NCBI RefSeq assembly: GCF_000204055.1
Contig: NW_006768774.1
Location: 222,133 to 286,132 of the forward strand
Reading direction: 5' to 3'
DNA: 64,000 bases
Source: Melampsora larici-populina 98AG31
Lineage: Eukaryota; Basidiomycota; Pucciniomycetes; Pucciniales; Melampsoraceae
Position numbers and translations under genes: made by a program. The notes beneath the pieces are model-generated. The model made no database searches and was not told the DNA's origin. It saw only the letters and a program-made list of their open reading frames with translations. Shown here piece by piece: positions 50,168 through 61,863 of this stretch. Positions within the stretch are counted from its first letter, which is position 1. Each line of letters opens with the position of its first letter.

Positions 50168-50465
50168 ATCAATTGCAGGTCACTGAGGGGCGCGTTGTCT
50201 ATATAAGCTCAAGCACATCGCATCACGAGCGACATTCTTGAAATCACAGAAGATGACCACAGGGACATGTGATCATAGGAACATAAACTGGAGGCAAGGA
50301 AGCACGAAAGGAGAGATCGAAACAACCGTGCAACTGAAAGTGATCATATCTAGGCCGGGAGGAACACCAGACTGTAACAATCTGAGTACGGAAACAAGAG
50401 TAAAGAAACAGATGCGCGCAGCGCGAGACGTAGAACTCATAGTGCAGAAAACAAATGAAGAAAAT
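50168..50465 (-). repeat. Repeat family R, copy 3
   Basis: Matches copies 2 and 4 over about 300 bp in the same orientation, including AGAWGATGACCACAGG-type and GATCATATCTAG blocks. No cysteine module is found in the adjoining sequence. Confidence 0.7.
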
Positions 50466-51189
50466 GTTACCCACTCGAGTTCCACCACCTTGAGAGCTAT
50501 CCCCACACCACAAAAGGGTTTCCTGGTCTCATGGATAACTTGAAGAGACCAGGAATTCTTACAGGGTAGGATTTGAGGGATAAACAGCGGAAGCAAATTC
50601 CGTCCCTTTTACCTAACTTACTCCCTTCCCGAAATACGAATGGATTACATATCCTTCTTGCTTCGGTCAATGTATCAAATAATGTACGTGATCTTCTGTG
50701 ACATTAGATTAGCACAAGCCTTGGGGTATAATGTACCACCTTTTGATGTTATTAAGGATGCTGGATAAGTTTGTTTTGTTACTTTAAGTTTGAGATGTGG
50801 TGTTTTGAATCACTCTCAGATCATGTTTTGGGTCAATCCTCTTATATTTGTTGATGTCAGACTTGAAGTTGATGATCAATTGCATTGATGAGTATGATTT
50901 GGTCTTTTGGAGAAGAGGTTTACATAGTTGGTTTCTTGGATTGAGGATGAATTGTGAAGTGAATGTGTTCAGTTTGTTGATGAAGTCTTGCTGAGTTCAA
51001 CTTCAGAATTAAAATTGATCAAAGCTCTATCTTTTTTCAACTCGATCAACCGTTTCACCTTCAACACTACTCTCAAACTGCGTTCATCATCTCACTCTCA
51101 ACTCGCATTTCCAGCATGGCTCAAGGAAGTCTTCGAAATACAGCCTTTGGAAAAGCATTGCTGCACTCCAATACATTCTCACTTTGGAT

Positions 51190-51498
51190 GATTGATTGCA
51201 GGTTACTGGGTTGCGAGTAGTCTTTCGAGCTCATTGACTGGCGCGCGACATTCTTAAAGTTTCAGAACATGACCACAGGAACCGGACACGAGATCATAGG
51301 AACAAAAACAAGAGTCAAGGAAAGCAAGAATGAAGATCAGAACAGAAAGGCAACTGAAAGCGATCATATCTAGCTTGTCAGGAACATCAGACTGTAAGAA
51401 TGCGGAAACAAGGGTCAAGAAATAGGAAGAAATAGATGCAACGAGGTCGAGACTAGACAAAAAGCTTCTAGGACAGGGAAACAATGAATCGAAGGTCA
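51190..51498 (-). repeat. Repeat family R, copy 4, cut by the Ty3-type element
   Basis: Shares about 300 bp with copies 2 and 3 (GATTGATTGCAGGT at the left, GATCATATCTAGCTTGTCAG inside). It stops exactly where the Ty3-type LTR begins at 51500, so the retrotransposon inserted into or next to it. Confidence 0.7.
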
Positions 51499-51499
51499 C

Positions 51500-51609
51500 T
51501 GTAAGGAGTACACATATGTACAGCCAGTATGGCTATGGAAGCATGGGGTTATGCGGGTCTCACTATATCTTCTTGTCATTGCCCGGCTTCGGAAAGTCTT
51601 CACTCCTCA
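51500..51609 (+). repeat. 5' LTR, first part
   Basis: 110 bp identical to the start of the 3' LTR. It ends with TCA, the copy of the target site left of the Harbinger element. Confidence 0.88.
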
Positions 51610-51828
51610 GAGCATCTCCAATCGTTTGGGTTAAATCTTGGGTTAGCGGGGCTAGAGTTACAGATCTTTAGCCGGGGTCAGCTAAACTAACCCAAATTCC
51701 CGCAATCGTTGTCTGTAAAGCTAGGATTAACCCTAGCTAATCCAGACTTAAAGACTGGGTGCACAACCGTTTGCTTTTAAATTTGGTGCGAACTTCACCT
51801 TTTCAAAGTCTGTATATCTTATTGCAAC

Positions 51829-53241
51829 ATGGACGCGAGTGCCATTTTAGAACAGCACGTGAAATTAATCAATGAAGAACTGAATCACGAGTACGATGAG
51901 CTGATCATGGCACTGATAAAGGAGTCATCAACAACCCAACAAAAGAACACACGTGAAACTATTCAACACGACCGGATTGCTGCTGACCAACAACTTCAAC
52001 GCGACTACTTTCAAGACTCACCATTGTATCCTCAACATCTATTTGAAAGGAGATTCCGAATGAGTCCAGAACTTTTTGGACGACTGGCTGCCGACCTGCA
52101 GGGACACAACAAATACTGGATACAACGTCGCGTAAGTTTTTCCAAAACTATCATTAATGTTGGATTCAACAGTTGAACATCTATGCCATATAGGATTGCT
52201 GTCTGAAACTAGGACACTCAACAACCCAGAAGATGACCGCTGCGCTGAGACAACTGGCTTATGGAATGGCTGCCGATGGGTTAGATGATTACTTGAAAAT
52301 TGGTGAAAGTACTGCAATAGAATCTTTGAAACATTTTGTACGCGATATAATCGACCTCTATTCAGCGGAATACCTAAGACCCCCAAACTCTGAAGAGCTT
52401 GAGAACATACTAAAAGAAAACAAGATGAGAGGCTTCCCCGGATGTAAAGGGAGTATAGATGGCATGCATTGGCTATGGAAGAACTGCCCTCAAGCATGGG
52501 CTGGTCAGTACGAGGGGAAAGAGAAGGGGACCTCAGTAATACTGGAGGCAGTTGCTTCAAAGAATCTATGTATCTGGCATGCCTTCTTTGGAACGCCAGG
52601 AGCCCTCAATGATATCAATGTTTTACATAACAGCCCACTGTTTGATTCCTTTATTAATGGTAAGATTTTTGGCTGTTATATCAGGTAGCAAGTATCTGAC
52701 CTTTTCTACTCTCTTGAACTCGTATGGAGTAGGTTCTGAAGACAGAGTCCACTTTGAGGTGAATGGCAATCAATACACTCGTGGATATTATCTGGCAGAT
52801 GGGATCTATCCTGCTTGGCCAGTCCTCATCAAGTCGATACAACGACCTTTAGACAAAGCAAGTAAGTATTTTTCAGAGTGCCAGGAAGCACTAAGAAAAG
52901 ACATTGAGCGTGCTTTTGGGGTGCTTCAAGCGCGCTGGCATATCCTGAGTCAACCATGTCGTCTTTGGAGTCTGAAGGAAATGACCAAAGTGATTTTATG
53001 TTGCATCATCCTTCATAACATGGTGGTGGAAGACCGTGGCGAGTTGGATCAAGTCACCATTGACTATCGCACAAAACATGGGCTTGAGATACATCCCAAT
53101 TGTCTTGATCCTCAAATCTCATACACTCTTGCTGAATATTACAACACAACATCAGAGCTACGAAGTCGCGATCAACACCTACGTCTGATGGAAGATCTCA
53201 AAATTTCAATGTGGATTAAGAGGGGGACTGGAGGGAATTAG
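51829..53241 (+). CDS. PIF/Harbinger DDE transposase, 425 aa
   Basis: Exons 51829-52131, 52194-52659 and 52733-53241 join in frame. The catalytic triad is visible: Asp 190 (GSIDGMHW), Asp 279 (LADGIYP) and Glu 315 (IERAFGVLQ). The HNM motif (CCIILHNMVVED) follows, as in plant and fungal Harbinger transposases. The N-terminal 100 residues hold a FERRFRMSPELFGRL helix. Introns are 62 and 73 bp with standard ends. The protein cuts and joins the element ends with its Myb-like partner, encoded on the other strand 275 bp past its stop. No broken motif was found. Confidence 0.92.
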
Positions 53242-53515
53242 ACAAGAAATTCACGTTATGTTTCGATCTCAATCGATTCTGTTATGTTTCTTTTTCTATT
53301 TCATTTCATAAAATATAATCTCATCAATTGACCCAATGTCTCTGGTATGCAAATTTGTTATGGCAAGACACTTGAGAATTTCTTTTATTTCAGTGACCAC
53401 AATAAACAAACAAAGATCAGTCAAATCTAGTGTAGAACATAGATAAGGTGAATTAGATCAACATGAATAGAATGAAATAAATTCCCAAGTCTAAGAGAAA
53501 AGATAGTTCCATGTT

Positions 53516-54423
53516 CTAATCCTCAGCCTGAACCTCTTCGTCATTTGAATACTTCTTCATCAATCTCGCTTTCAGCATCTTTAACACAGCTCTTGACTCT
53601 TCATCTGGACATGAATCAGGGGAAGTCGTTAATACCTTCATATCTTCATAATAAGCGTGGCTCTTCTTAGCTTCAGCATCGATCTCAAGAGCACGATCCG
53701 CAATCTTTTGACCATGTTCTAACATCTTAAGCTTTTGTTCCTGGATGTCGGAAGCCCGCTTGGGTTCTTCAGTCCGTTCGACATCTAACTCAGCCTCCTT
53801 GCGTCGTCTTTTCGCTTTTTTTTGGCCGACAGGACGTTCAAGAGGGTTGGAAGAAGGGGGTGGTGGTGTTGAACCGGTATGGATGATCGGATGGTGGACA
53901 CCTGAGGCTGAAGTTCCAACTGAAGCTTTCTTGACTGGATTGGCAACTTGGGCCCATTTAGGAACATAACGCAAGATCTCCCACACCGCCTCATCCTTGA
54001 ATACCTCGCTGGTTTGATTTTGATAGGTCTTCTTTGCTATGCGCATGTAATCACTGGGGGCGGTTCCACTAGGAGGGTTTCGTTCAATCGACCCGTATAT
54101 ACCCGAGAATTTGATTGTAGAGGTGTTCAGAGTTTTCCAACTAAGCCGAGAGAATACTGAATCAGCAGATGGTCAGGAAGTCAAAACAAATACAGATTCA
54201 CTCACCGGTTCGGAATCTGTTGACCCGTGCGATGGACCGTGGATGCATTGTTATAATGCTCAGTCACCTTGCGATAAAACTCGGCACCAGATTGATTGTT
54301 TGAAGTTTCGGCGTTCTCGCTGATTGCGAGCCACGAAAAGGCCAACTGTTTGTCTTCAAGTGTTGTCCAGTTGGGCGCTCGAGATTTCTTCTGAGGTGCA
54401 TCATCGAGTGGTATCTCAGCCAT
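53516..54423 (-). CDS. Harbinger Myb/SANT-like DNA-binding partner, 280 aa
   Basis: Exons 54206-54423 and 53516-54140 join in frame. The N-terminus has a trihelix/Myb-like domain: NWTTLEDKQLAFSWLAIS, FYRKVTEHYN, then QIPNRWKTLN, with spaced Trp residues. The middle is a Pro-rich, basic linker with a KKAKRRRKEAE nuclear signal. The C-terminus is a charged coiled-coil-like region. In known PIF/Harbinger elements such a protein binds subterminal sequence and brings in the transposase; that role is inferred here from family and linkage. Confidence 0.85.
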
Positions 54424-54776
54424 CCAAAGCAAGTTAAAAACTAAAGTGTTGTGGAGAGTGAGGGTTGAGAGGAGTCGAGTAGAATTTTATGTTGGAGTGG
54501 AGGTGTCACAGTTGAGGATGTGTATACGGTGAGCGGGGTGGATGAGGATTGAGCTGAATGGGAGATGTGGGCCTAGCTGGATTGAGGGGCGAGGTGAGGT
54601 GTGAGTTGAGTTAAGTAACACTGGGGTTAGCTGGTGTTAAATTTAACCCGGCTAGAAGATTTTTTAAAGAAAAGTTTACTAACCCTTGCCTAAAGATTCA
54701 CCGCTGTGAATTTTTGAAAAAGATTAGTTAAATATTTAACTAATCCTGTGACTTAACCCGACGATTGGAGATGCTC

Positions 54777-54858
54777 TCAGAGAGCTAACCTTGGACTTTC
54801 TGGAGCTAGGTACGTTATGACCCTTTTTCATTATTTCATATAGTTGTTTTCTTGGTAT
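54777..54858 (+). repeat. 5' LTR, second part
   Basis: Continues the LTR after the Harbinger element and matches the 3' LTR to the shared TTGGTAT at 54852-54858. The true LTR end is uncertain, because the right copy may be truncated. Confidence 0.8.
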
Positions 54859-55249
54859 CTGTTCGAGGACTCCTCAGAGAGCTAACCTTGGACTTTCTGG
54901 AGCTAGTTTCGTAATCAAAACATAACGAAGTTCTTAGTTAGTGCTCTCTCGAGAAGTCAAGCCGGAAACTTATCCGGACCCCCAGTGAAGGTTCTCACGA
55001 ACCTTACACTTTTTTTAACTAATCACTTCGAAAAAGTTAAAACCACAATTTTTTTTCATACTATCTCACAACCTTCGGTCAATCCTATCCTCCAGGATAA
55101 CCTGTCAATCTGTCCTTTTTTTTCTCTTCGTCTGTCAACCTTAATCGTCTCTGGAATCTCAACGTTCTGTTCAAACGAATTCTGTCATACGTAGCTCATC
55201 GTCGATACCGGTTCTATCGCGAGCATCCCTGATCACACCTGCCAATCGA
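54859..55249 (+). other. Leader of the Ty3-type element with a partial LTR duplication
   Basis: Non-coding. The segment CTCCTCAGAGAGCTAACCTT and about 20 further bases of the LTR recur at about 54871-54906, so the LTR and leader share an internal duplication. No clear tRNA primer site was identified. Confidence 0.6.
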
Positions 55250-57700
55250 ATGTCACAGAAACCTGAGAACTATCTCGACGACCCGGACATCCTACTGCGA
55301 AAAGCACGAAAAGAGAAAACCAAAGAGGTCACTACGACAAAACTCGAAAGCCCACCAGCCGGTAGACCTCCCAATTTTTCTTGGAGACCAGAGGCATCGC
55401 CAGCGGCGTTGGCCGATCGTGTAGTTTACGCTTCATCTTTCCAGCAAGACAAGTCATCCTCTTCTCAGAAATTACAGTTCTCACCAATAGAAATATCACC
55501 ATCGGCACCCGAAAGAACTGTCATTGACCTTCATTTCAAGAAGTTGTACGGTAATACGGACACGCCACACCCACCAGGCTACCTACCGGATAATACCCCG
55601 CTCGGGAAACATCTCACTGGTGTAACGTCAGCCTTGACGAGTACGACTGAGCCCACCAACACGATGTCAAGGGAAGAGGACGGCGAAACTATCAGGTACT
55701 TACGAACGCAAGTTGAAGCTTTGGAACCACAAACGGCTGAACTCGACCAGTCCAGGCAAGAGACAGCTGACTTGCAAAGAATGGTACGAGAATTGTTAGC
55801 CAAACGGAGTCGTCCTGGGTCTATTGAGAACGATGCGGGAGAGGCCGATCGCACCCGCGAGATCAGTCAAGCTGAAGGCTCGAATACCTTTAACCAATAT
55901 GTGAACACCACTCCTACATCACCATCGCCACTACCGCGGGACTCACGACCTGTCCACCATAACAAGGGGAAGCAAGAACCGAAAATTGCAAACAACCATG
56001 ACAATCAGCGCGATAACAATCTTGCGACTCACCGACACGTAAGCTGGGCTGAGGAAATCGCTCCTCAGACGACAACCTCAGGATTACCACCACGACAATC
56101 GACTCCTGCCGTTTCTGTTACCACACCGGCTCAACCATCGCCTGTGGAAACCCTGTATTCTCCGAGTCAACCGTACCTTCGACCTCCAGTCACCACTAGA
56201 CAACCATATCAGCCGGTGACTCAACACACTGCAAGCAACAAACTCATTGCGTCAACCACAGCGGATCGAGTAAAGCTAAGTGACTTGCCGAAATTCACTG
56301 GAAAATTCGGGAAGCCCGCCAACCTATTTCACTGGCAAAGTCTTATCGAGGAGACGTTCGAAATCAAGAACGTCGTGGAAGATCGAGAGAAATTGAAACT
56401 CTTAGGCTCCTTGTTGAACAACGAAGAATTATCAGCGTGGTATCAGTCGAACAAAGAAGAAATCAAGAAGCAGTCGTGGGAAGGTGCGATGCAGGCAATG
56501 GCGATGGGAACCTTACCATACGCCTGGCTGACCAATACCAAAGACTCACTTCGCCGTCTGGAAATGAAACCTAGCGAGACCTTTGACAACTACGTGATTC
56601 GTGCTCAAGCTTTACACCGCCTAGTCAAACGATTTGGTCAAGTTGACGATGTGAATCTGGCTCAGTACATTACCTGGGGAGCGCCTCAGCTCTTCAGAGA
56701 CCTTATCGCCAAAGAGGGACACTTACTTCAACGGCCATTCTCCTTCCCGGTCTTTAAAAATGCTGCCGACGCCATCTGGCGTTTCCTAGTCAACAGTCGC
56801 TTGATACCGGACCCTTCTGTCAAGTCAAGATCGAATCAATCTATGACGAATGCGAGTTTCACAGCAACAAGCACCGGTCGAGTAGCGCCTCAGCCAAGAC
56901 AACGTTCGGATGAGGAGCGTGCTGATATCTCATGGCGTTATTATGAATACCAACGAAGGACGGGCATCTGCGCCACGTGCAAGGAAAAGTGTAACAACCC
57001 GTCTTGTAACAAGAAGAACACGAGATTTTTATCTGTTCCTGCCGACTTCAACCCCGGTCCACGACCTCGACGTACGCCACCTGTCACTAATGCAACCGCA
57101 GCACCAGGAGCGCCCACTCAACGACCAGCGGGTCGTCCGCCTCCAGCCACTACACCGTATCGAGTTGCCGCGGTGGAAGAATTTCCGGACCTCCTGGCAG
57201 AAGACATCGCCGCATATGAAGAAGCAGACAATGTCTTGCAAAGAAGCATTGAAGCAGAAGTCGGGATGGCAGCAGGGTGCGTAGCAAAACCTCCTGAATC
57301 CCCAATCATATTAGAACTAATATGTAATGGCAAACCTCTTCGCGCCTTGATCGACTCAGGAGCCGGGACGAATCTACTGTCAGAGAAGGTGGCAAGTAGT
57401 TTACGCATTCCTCGTCGCCCATTGGTCTCACCGGTTGAGGTACGCCTTGCCGTCGCTACCGAGGGCAAGCCTGTGGTGCTAACCGAGTTTGTATTCGCTA
57501 ACCTGAAAAGCGACGAACCAAGTATACAATTCGGCGCGGTATTCTTCAAGTTGGCACCGTTAGGATCAACGTATGATATGATACTGGGCTCACCCTTCTT
57601 GTCTAAATTCAAATTGGATATATCGGTACATCGACGTTGTGTTGTTCACACCTCAAGTGGAAAAGTTTTGTATGAGAAAGGGATGCAATCTGAATTTTGA
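55250..57700 (+). CDS. Gag and aspartic protease of the Ty3-type element
   Basis: Open for 816 codons. The N-terminal 330 residues are Pro/Ser/Thr-rich with a short coiled coil (VEALEPQTAELDQSRQE). The Gag capsid-like domain runs at about residues 345-530 (FHWQSLIEETFEI, WEGAMQAMAMGTLPYAWL). A C-rich segment (CATCKEKCNNPSC) resembles a zinc knuckle but has no His. The aspartic protease has ALIDSGAGTNLLS with catalytic Asp 702 and a later ILGSPFL strand. The stop TGA at 57698-57700 is followed in the same frame by pol sequence, so in an intact copy Gag and Pol were probably one polyprotein. Confidence 0.88.
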   Translation: MSQKPENYLDDPDILLRKARKEKTKEVTTTKLESPPAGRPPNFSWRPEASPAALADRVVYASSFQQDKSSSSQKLQFSPIEISPSAPERTVIDLHFKKLYGNTDTPHPPGYLPDNTPLGKHLTGVTSALTSTTEPTNTMSREEDGETIRYLRTQVEALEPQTAELDQSRQETADLQRMVRELLAKRSRPGSIENDAGEADRTREISQAEGSNTFNQYVNTTPTSPSPLPRDSRPVHHNKGKQEPKIANNHDNQRDNNLATHRHVSWAEEIAPQTTTSGLPPRQSTPAVSVTTPAQPSPVETLYSPSQPYLRPPVTTRQPYQPVTQHTASNKLIASTTADRVKLSDLPKFTGKFGKPANLFHWQSLIEETFEIKNVVEDREKLKLLGSLLNNEELSAWYQSNKEEIKKQSWEGAMQAMAMGTLPYAWLTNTKDSLRRLEMKPSETFDNYVIRAQALHRLVKRFGQVDDVNLAQYITWGAPQLFRDLIAKEGHLLQRPFSFPVFKNAADAIWRFLVNSRLIPDPSVKSRSNQSMTNASFTATSTGRVAPQPRQRSDEERADISWRYYEYQRRTGICATCKEKCNNPSCNKKNTRFLSVPADFNPGPRPRRTPPVTNATAAPGAPTQRPAGRPPPATTPYRVAAVEEFPDLLAEDIAAYEEADNVLQRSIEAEVGMAAGCVAKPPESPIILELICNGKPLRALIDSGAGTNLLSEKVASSLRIPRRPLVSPVEVRLAVATEGKPVVLTEFVFANLKSDEPSIQFGAVFFKLAPLGSTYDMILGSPFLSKFKLDISVHRRCVVHTSSGKVLYEKGMQSEF

Positions 57701-60700
57701 AGGCTATTATGCGCAATTGAAAACATAGACAAATTGAGTGACGTGCAGCAATTGAGTGAGAGAGAAGACAAGGTACTGAAAGAGTTTGAAGACCTATTCC
57801 CACCTGAGTTGCCCCCTGTTGAAGAAGGGGAAGAGGCACCGCCAGAGGTTTTTCCTGACGGAATGCCTGATCCTTTCCGACAGGTAAGACATAAAATTAT
57901 TCTTACTGATCCCAATGTAGTGATTAACGAGAAACAGTATGGATACCCTCAACGACATTGAGACGCGTGGCGTAAGTTAATTGATCAACATGTGAAGGCA
58001 GGACGACTGCGAAGATCTCACAGTCAATACGGGTCCCCTTCCATGATAATACCAAAGAAGGATCCGGCTGAATTACCACGATGGGTGTGCGACTACCGGA
58101 CGTTAAAAAAATTCACAGTGAAGGATTGAGCACCTCTACCTAATGTCGACGAAGCGGTACGGCTCGTGGCAACGGGGAAAGTCTGGTCAATTATTGATCA
58201 AACAAATTCTTTTTTTCAAGACCGTATGCGAGAAGAAGACATACCTTTAACGGCGGTGAAGACACTGTGGGGACTATACGAGTGGACGGTGATGCCGATG
58301 GGGTTGACAAACGGACCAGCTACTCATCAGGCACGTAATGAAGAAATTTTGGGAGATCTAGTAGGGAAAATCTGTGTAGTTTATATTGACTACATTGTCA
58401 TTTTTTTACAAACACTTGAGGAGCACGAAGCTCATCTGCGACTAGTCCTAGAGCGTTTGCGACAAGCCAAGTTATACTGTTCAATCAAGAAGAGTAAACT
58501 ATTTCGACGAAAAATCAAATTCTTGGGACACAAAATCAGTCAAGCAGGAGTCTGCCCGGACAATGAGAAGGTGGAAAAAGTATCCAAATGGGCATCACCT
58601 TCGAGCTCAAAACAACTCCTCAAGTTCTTGGGGACTGTCCAATGGATGAAGAAATTCATCGATGGATTATCTCACTACGTAGGCACCCTGTCAGCCCTGA
58701 GTACTAAACCAGCGTACCAATGGGCAACAAATATATTAAAAAACCTTAAAAACAGCAACTACAACTCAAGGCTCAGTTTCAAGAGTTAAGTTACATATGA
58801 ATTGGCATATGTAACATGTGCAAAACTCACATCAAAGAGTGTGTACGTACACAACTTTCATGTGAACCAAAGCTACATATATTTCACAGACGTAACACAT
58901 ATGTAACAAGTGAAATATACTTATAACCCAATAATAACCGTGTTACTGTAATTAACCTAACCTTAGAACCACAATTTGTGCGCACTTGTAGTCCAAGGAT
59001 ACTCAAGGTTCAGACTATATAAACCCTGGAGATCCCACCAGTTTTGAAGCATCACATTATCATTCAACAACCATTACAAATTGCTCACTTCATCTTCCTA
59101 GAACTTTTAAAACTTTGTTTAACATCTACAAACTTTAAAAGCTTGATTCTACGAACCTTGAAACCTCAACCTTGTGTCTTGTTGACTATATTGTGTGCGC
59201 ATCAACCCTTGTTTCTGTCTGATTAGATTCCTTAATCAGTAGTTTTCGTAATATCCATACGGTGGAATTACGTATAAGGAAGTAGTCCTTGAGTGCTGCT
59301 TATATCAGATTTGGGATTCATCTGATATAAGAAACTCTTAATCTACGGGGAAATCTCTATTAGTCAGAGTGTAAAGTTCCCGGTGTTATAAAAGATTTTA
59401 ACACCACCTTCTTTGACCTTTCTTTGAATAAGAAGAGGATCAAATTAGGATTGAGAACTGCGCGTCAGTTGCTCTTATTTTTAATTATTGCAAGGACAAT
59501 AATTAACTCAAAATCCCTGGGCAAAATCCTTTGTTTAAAGGTCAACTAACTGGAGTCTTTACTTGTTTATTCCAAGTAAAGCTCCTACGCCCACGTCTTT
59601 ACCCGCTCAAACTCGTGGATACTAATCCCCACGAGTCTAGTAGAAGTTTGTTTAAACTTCTATCCTCTTTTTATTGAATCTACTAGCCCAACAGACGCTA
59701 GTAGGCTCACACACCCTAACGCCATTGACAAGCACGAATCTCAAAGGTAAACCCTTCTGTTGGGGAAAAGCTGAAGAAGATGCTTTTAACAATATCAAGC
59801 GTCTTATCACTACACTGCCGGTTTTACGAAACCTGGATTACGAGTCCGGGGAACCAATCTGGCTGTTCACAGACGCCAGCGGGAGTGGACTAGGTGCAGC
59901 GCTATTCCAAGGTGACAAGTGGGACACTTCGTCTCCGGTAGCTTACGAGAGTCGAACAATGAACGCAGCTGAAAAGAATTACCCTGTTCACGAGCAGGAA
60001 TTATTAGCCGTGATCAACGCATTGAATAAATGGCGCCTCCTGTTACTCGGCATGAAGGTCAACGTGATGTCGGACCATCACTCTCTCACGACACTCCTAA
60101 CTCAGCGCAACTTAAGTCGACGCCAGGCCAGATGGCTAGAGACTTTGTCGCAATTCGACCTGGACTTTCGTTACCTGAAAGGCCAGGACAACTCAGTCGC
60201 CGACGCACTGTCGAGGAAAGAGGACCTAGCGCCTTGCGAAATCAAATCACAATTGAGCAGAGATGAACTGCAAACAATTCGAGACGGGTACGATCAAGAT
60301 CTATTCTGTACAAAGCTCGAAAAGGTGCTACCCTTGCGCGAGGATTGTGTCATCAAAGACCAGCTGCTTTACTTAGATGGACGACTAGTTGTCCCCCGAT
60401 TCAAAGGTCTACAGGAGAAGTTCATCAAACAAACTCACAATGCACTGGGTCATTTAGGACCCCTGAAGACGTTGGCTCAATTACGGTAAACTTTTTTCTG
60501 GCCCAGTATGACGAAGGACGTCGAAAGTCAGCTTAAGTCGTGCGACTCATGCCAACGTAATAAAGCGCGGACTACGACGATCTCAGGGAAACTTCAAGCC
60601 AATCCTATTCCACAAAGGCCAATGGAATCAATAGCGATTGACTTCATTGGGCCGTTCCCTAAAGTCTCTGGGTACGACATGATCCTTTCATGTACGTGTC

Positions 60701-61863
60701 GACTTACCGGCTTCGTACGACTCATCCCGACCTCCCAACGAGACACAGCGGAGAGATCAGCGACGCGTCTGTTCAACGCATGGTCATCTATCTTTGGCCT
60801 ACCTGAATCTATCATTGGTGATAGAGACAAGGCATGGACATCTCGGTTTTGGCGACGACTACATGAGCTGCTAGGTGTACAAGTCAATCTTTCGACCTCT
60901 TACCATCCACAGGCGGATGGGCGTAGCGAAAGGTCAAACAAGACTATAGGACAAATCCTACGACACTTAGCGGCTAATAAACATGGCAAGTGGTTGGAAT
61001 CGTTGCCCAGTGCCGAGTTCGCCATTAATTCGGCGATCAACGTCGCCACAGGCGTGTCACCCTTCCTTTTCGTTTACGGCCGTATGCCACGACTATTCCC
61101 AATAGACAAACCACTCGACAACGAAGATCACGATGTGAAGTCTTGGATCCAACGACGTCAATCGGATTGGGCTGCCTGGCGAGATCAACTCTGGAGCAGT
61201 CGAGTGAACCAAGCCGTGCAATACAACAAACGCCGCCGGATGGGTGAAGAGCTGAAAGTGGGGGATCAAGTCTTGATAGACAGTACTGATAGACAACAAA
61301 TAGTGGGAGGACCATCACGTGGAGTTGGTAAACTTCGCGCTCGCTACGATGGACCGTATCAGGTGCAAGAAGTCCTAAATGGCGGCCGTGACTATTGTCT
61401 TCAACTACGACCCAACAACTCATCTCATCCAATCTTTCATATCTCAAAACTGAAGCGCTATCATCATGACATTGTCGAGGGTGATGAACAGGACATTGCG
61501 GCCATTAGCATGGTCTTGTCGGTTCCGGAACCAATCCCCGAAGGTCCAAAAATGGAGCCCGTGGGGCACGCTACAAAACTTGATGAGGGGGTGCGCATTA
61601 TAGGTAATGCATTAACACCCCCGCAATGTGAGTGCGATACGAATTTTTCTCCCTTAGTCAATGAAAAAATTGGCAAGCAATCTCCTCTCCTTGATAACAG
61701 CATCGAACTCGAGTCCACGGCCTTAAATACATGTGTGGGACAAGAAGTGTCGATTGCAGCCACTGGGATGGCTTCGTCTTTGCCGAAAACAACCCCAACC
61801 GGTCCTAAATTGGAGCCCTTGGGGCACGCTAGGACAACTGACGAGGGGGTGTGTATCGAATGA
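57701..61863 (+). pseudogene. Pol (RT, RNase H, integrase) of the Ty3-type element, multiply broken
   Basis: RT begins after FPPELPPV and carries the IIDQTNSFFQ and LPMGLTNGPA-like segments. Its YIDD active site reads YIDY (Tyr codon 58391-58393), so the polymerase is dead. In-frame stops lie at 57959-57961, 58127-58129 and 60487-60489. A 1,023-bp solo LTR interrupts the connection to RNase H at 58689. RNase H shows the WLFTDASGSGLGAAL and NYPVHEQELLAV segments. Integrase has an HHCC zinc finger (HNALGHLG, CDSCQRNK), the DDE core (IDFIGPF, GDRDKAW, DGRSERSNK) and a C-terminal FHISKLKRYH segment. The C-terminal tail contains a 258-bp tandem duplication. Several stops fit C-to-T or G-to-A changes. 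Confidence 0.9.
58689..59711 (+). mobile_element. Solo LTR (1,023 bp) inserted in pol
   Basis: Begins TGTCAGCCCTGAGTAC and ends GTAGGCTCACA, the TG...CA form of an LTR. CACCC is duplicated at 58684-58688 and 59712-59716. Insert plus duplication is 1,028 bp, which exactly explains the frame change between the pol halves; the flanking codons VGT and LTP join across it. Inside are a palindrome (GTTACATATG, then CATATGTAAC) near 58790-58815 and a TATATAAA promoter-like box near 59018. The strand is inferred from the TATA box. Confidence 0.87.

Larger units (their letters stand above)
49260..51499. other. Intergenic region with two further R repeats
   Basis: Upstream of the two-module gene; holds R copies 3 and 4 without the cysteine-rich coding part beside them. 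No other gene supported. Confidence 0.5.
51610..54776. mobile_element. PIF/Harbinger DNA transposon, 3,167 bp, apparently intact
   Basis: Terminal inverted repeats start GAGCATCTCCAATCGT on both ends. TCA is duplicated at 51607-51609 and 54777-54779. The matching empty site is present in the 3' LTR at 62473-62475, where CTCCTCA runs directly into GAGAGC. It carries the two genes typical of the superfamily in opposite orientations: a DDE transposase and a Myb/SANT-like DNA-binding protein. Both frames are open after splicing, so it could be autonomous. Confidence 0.93.
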
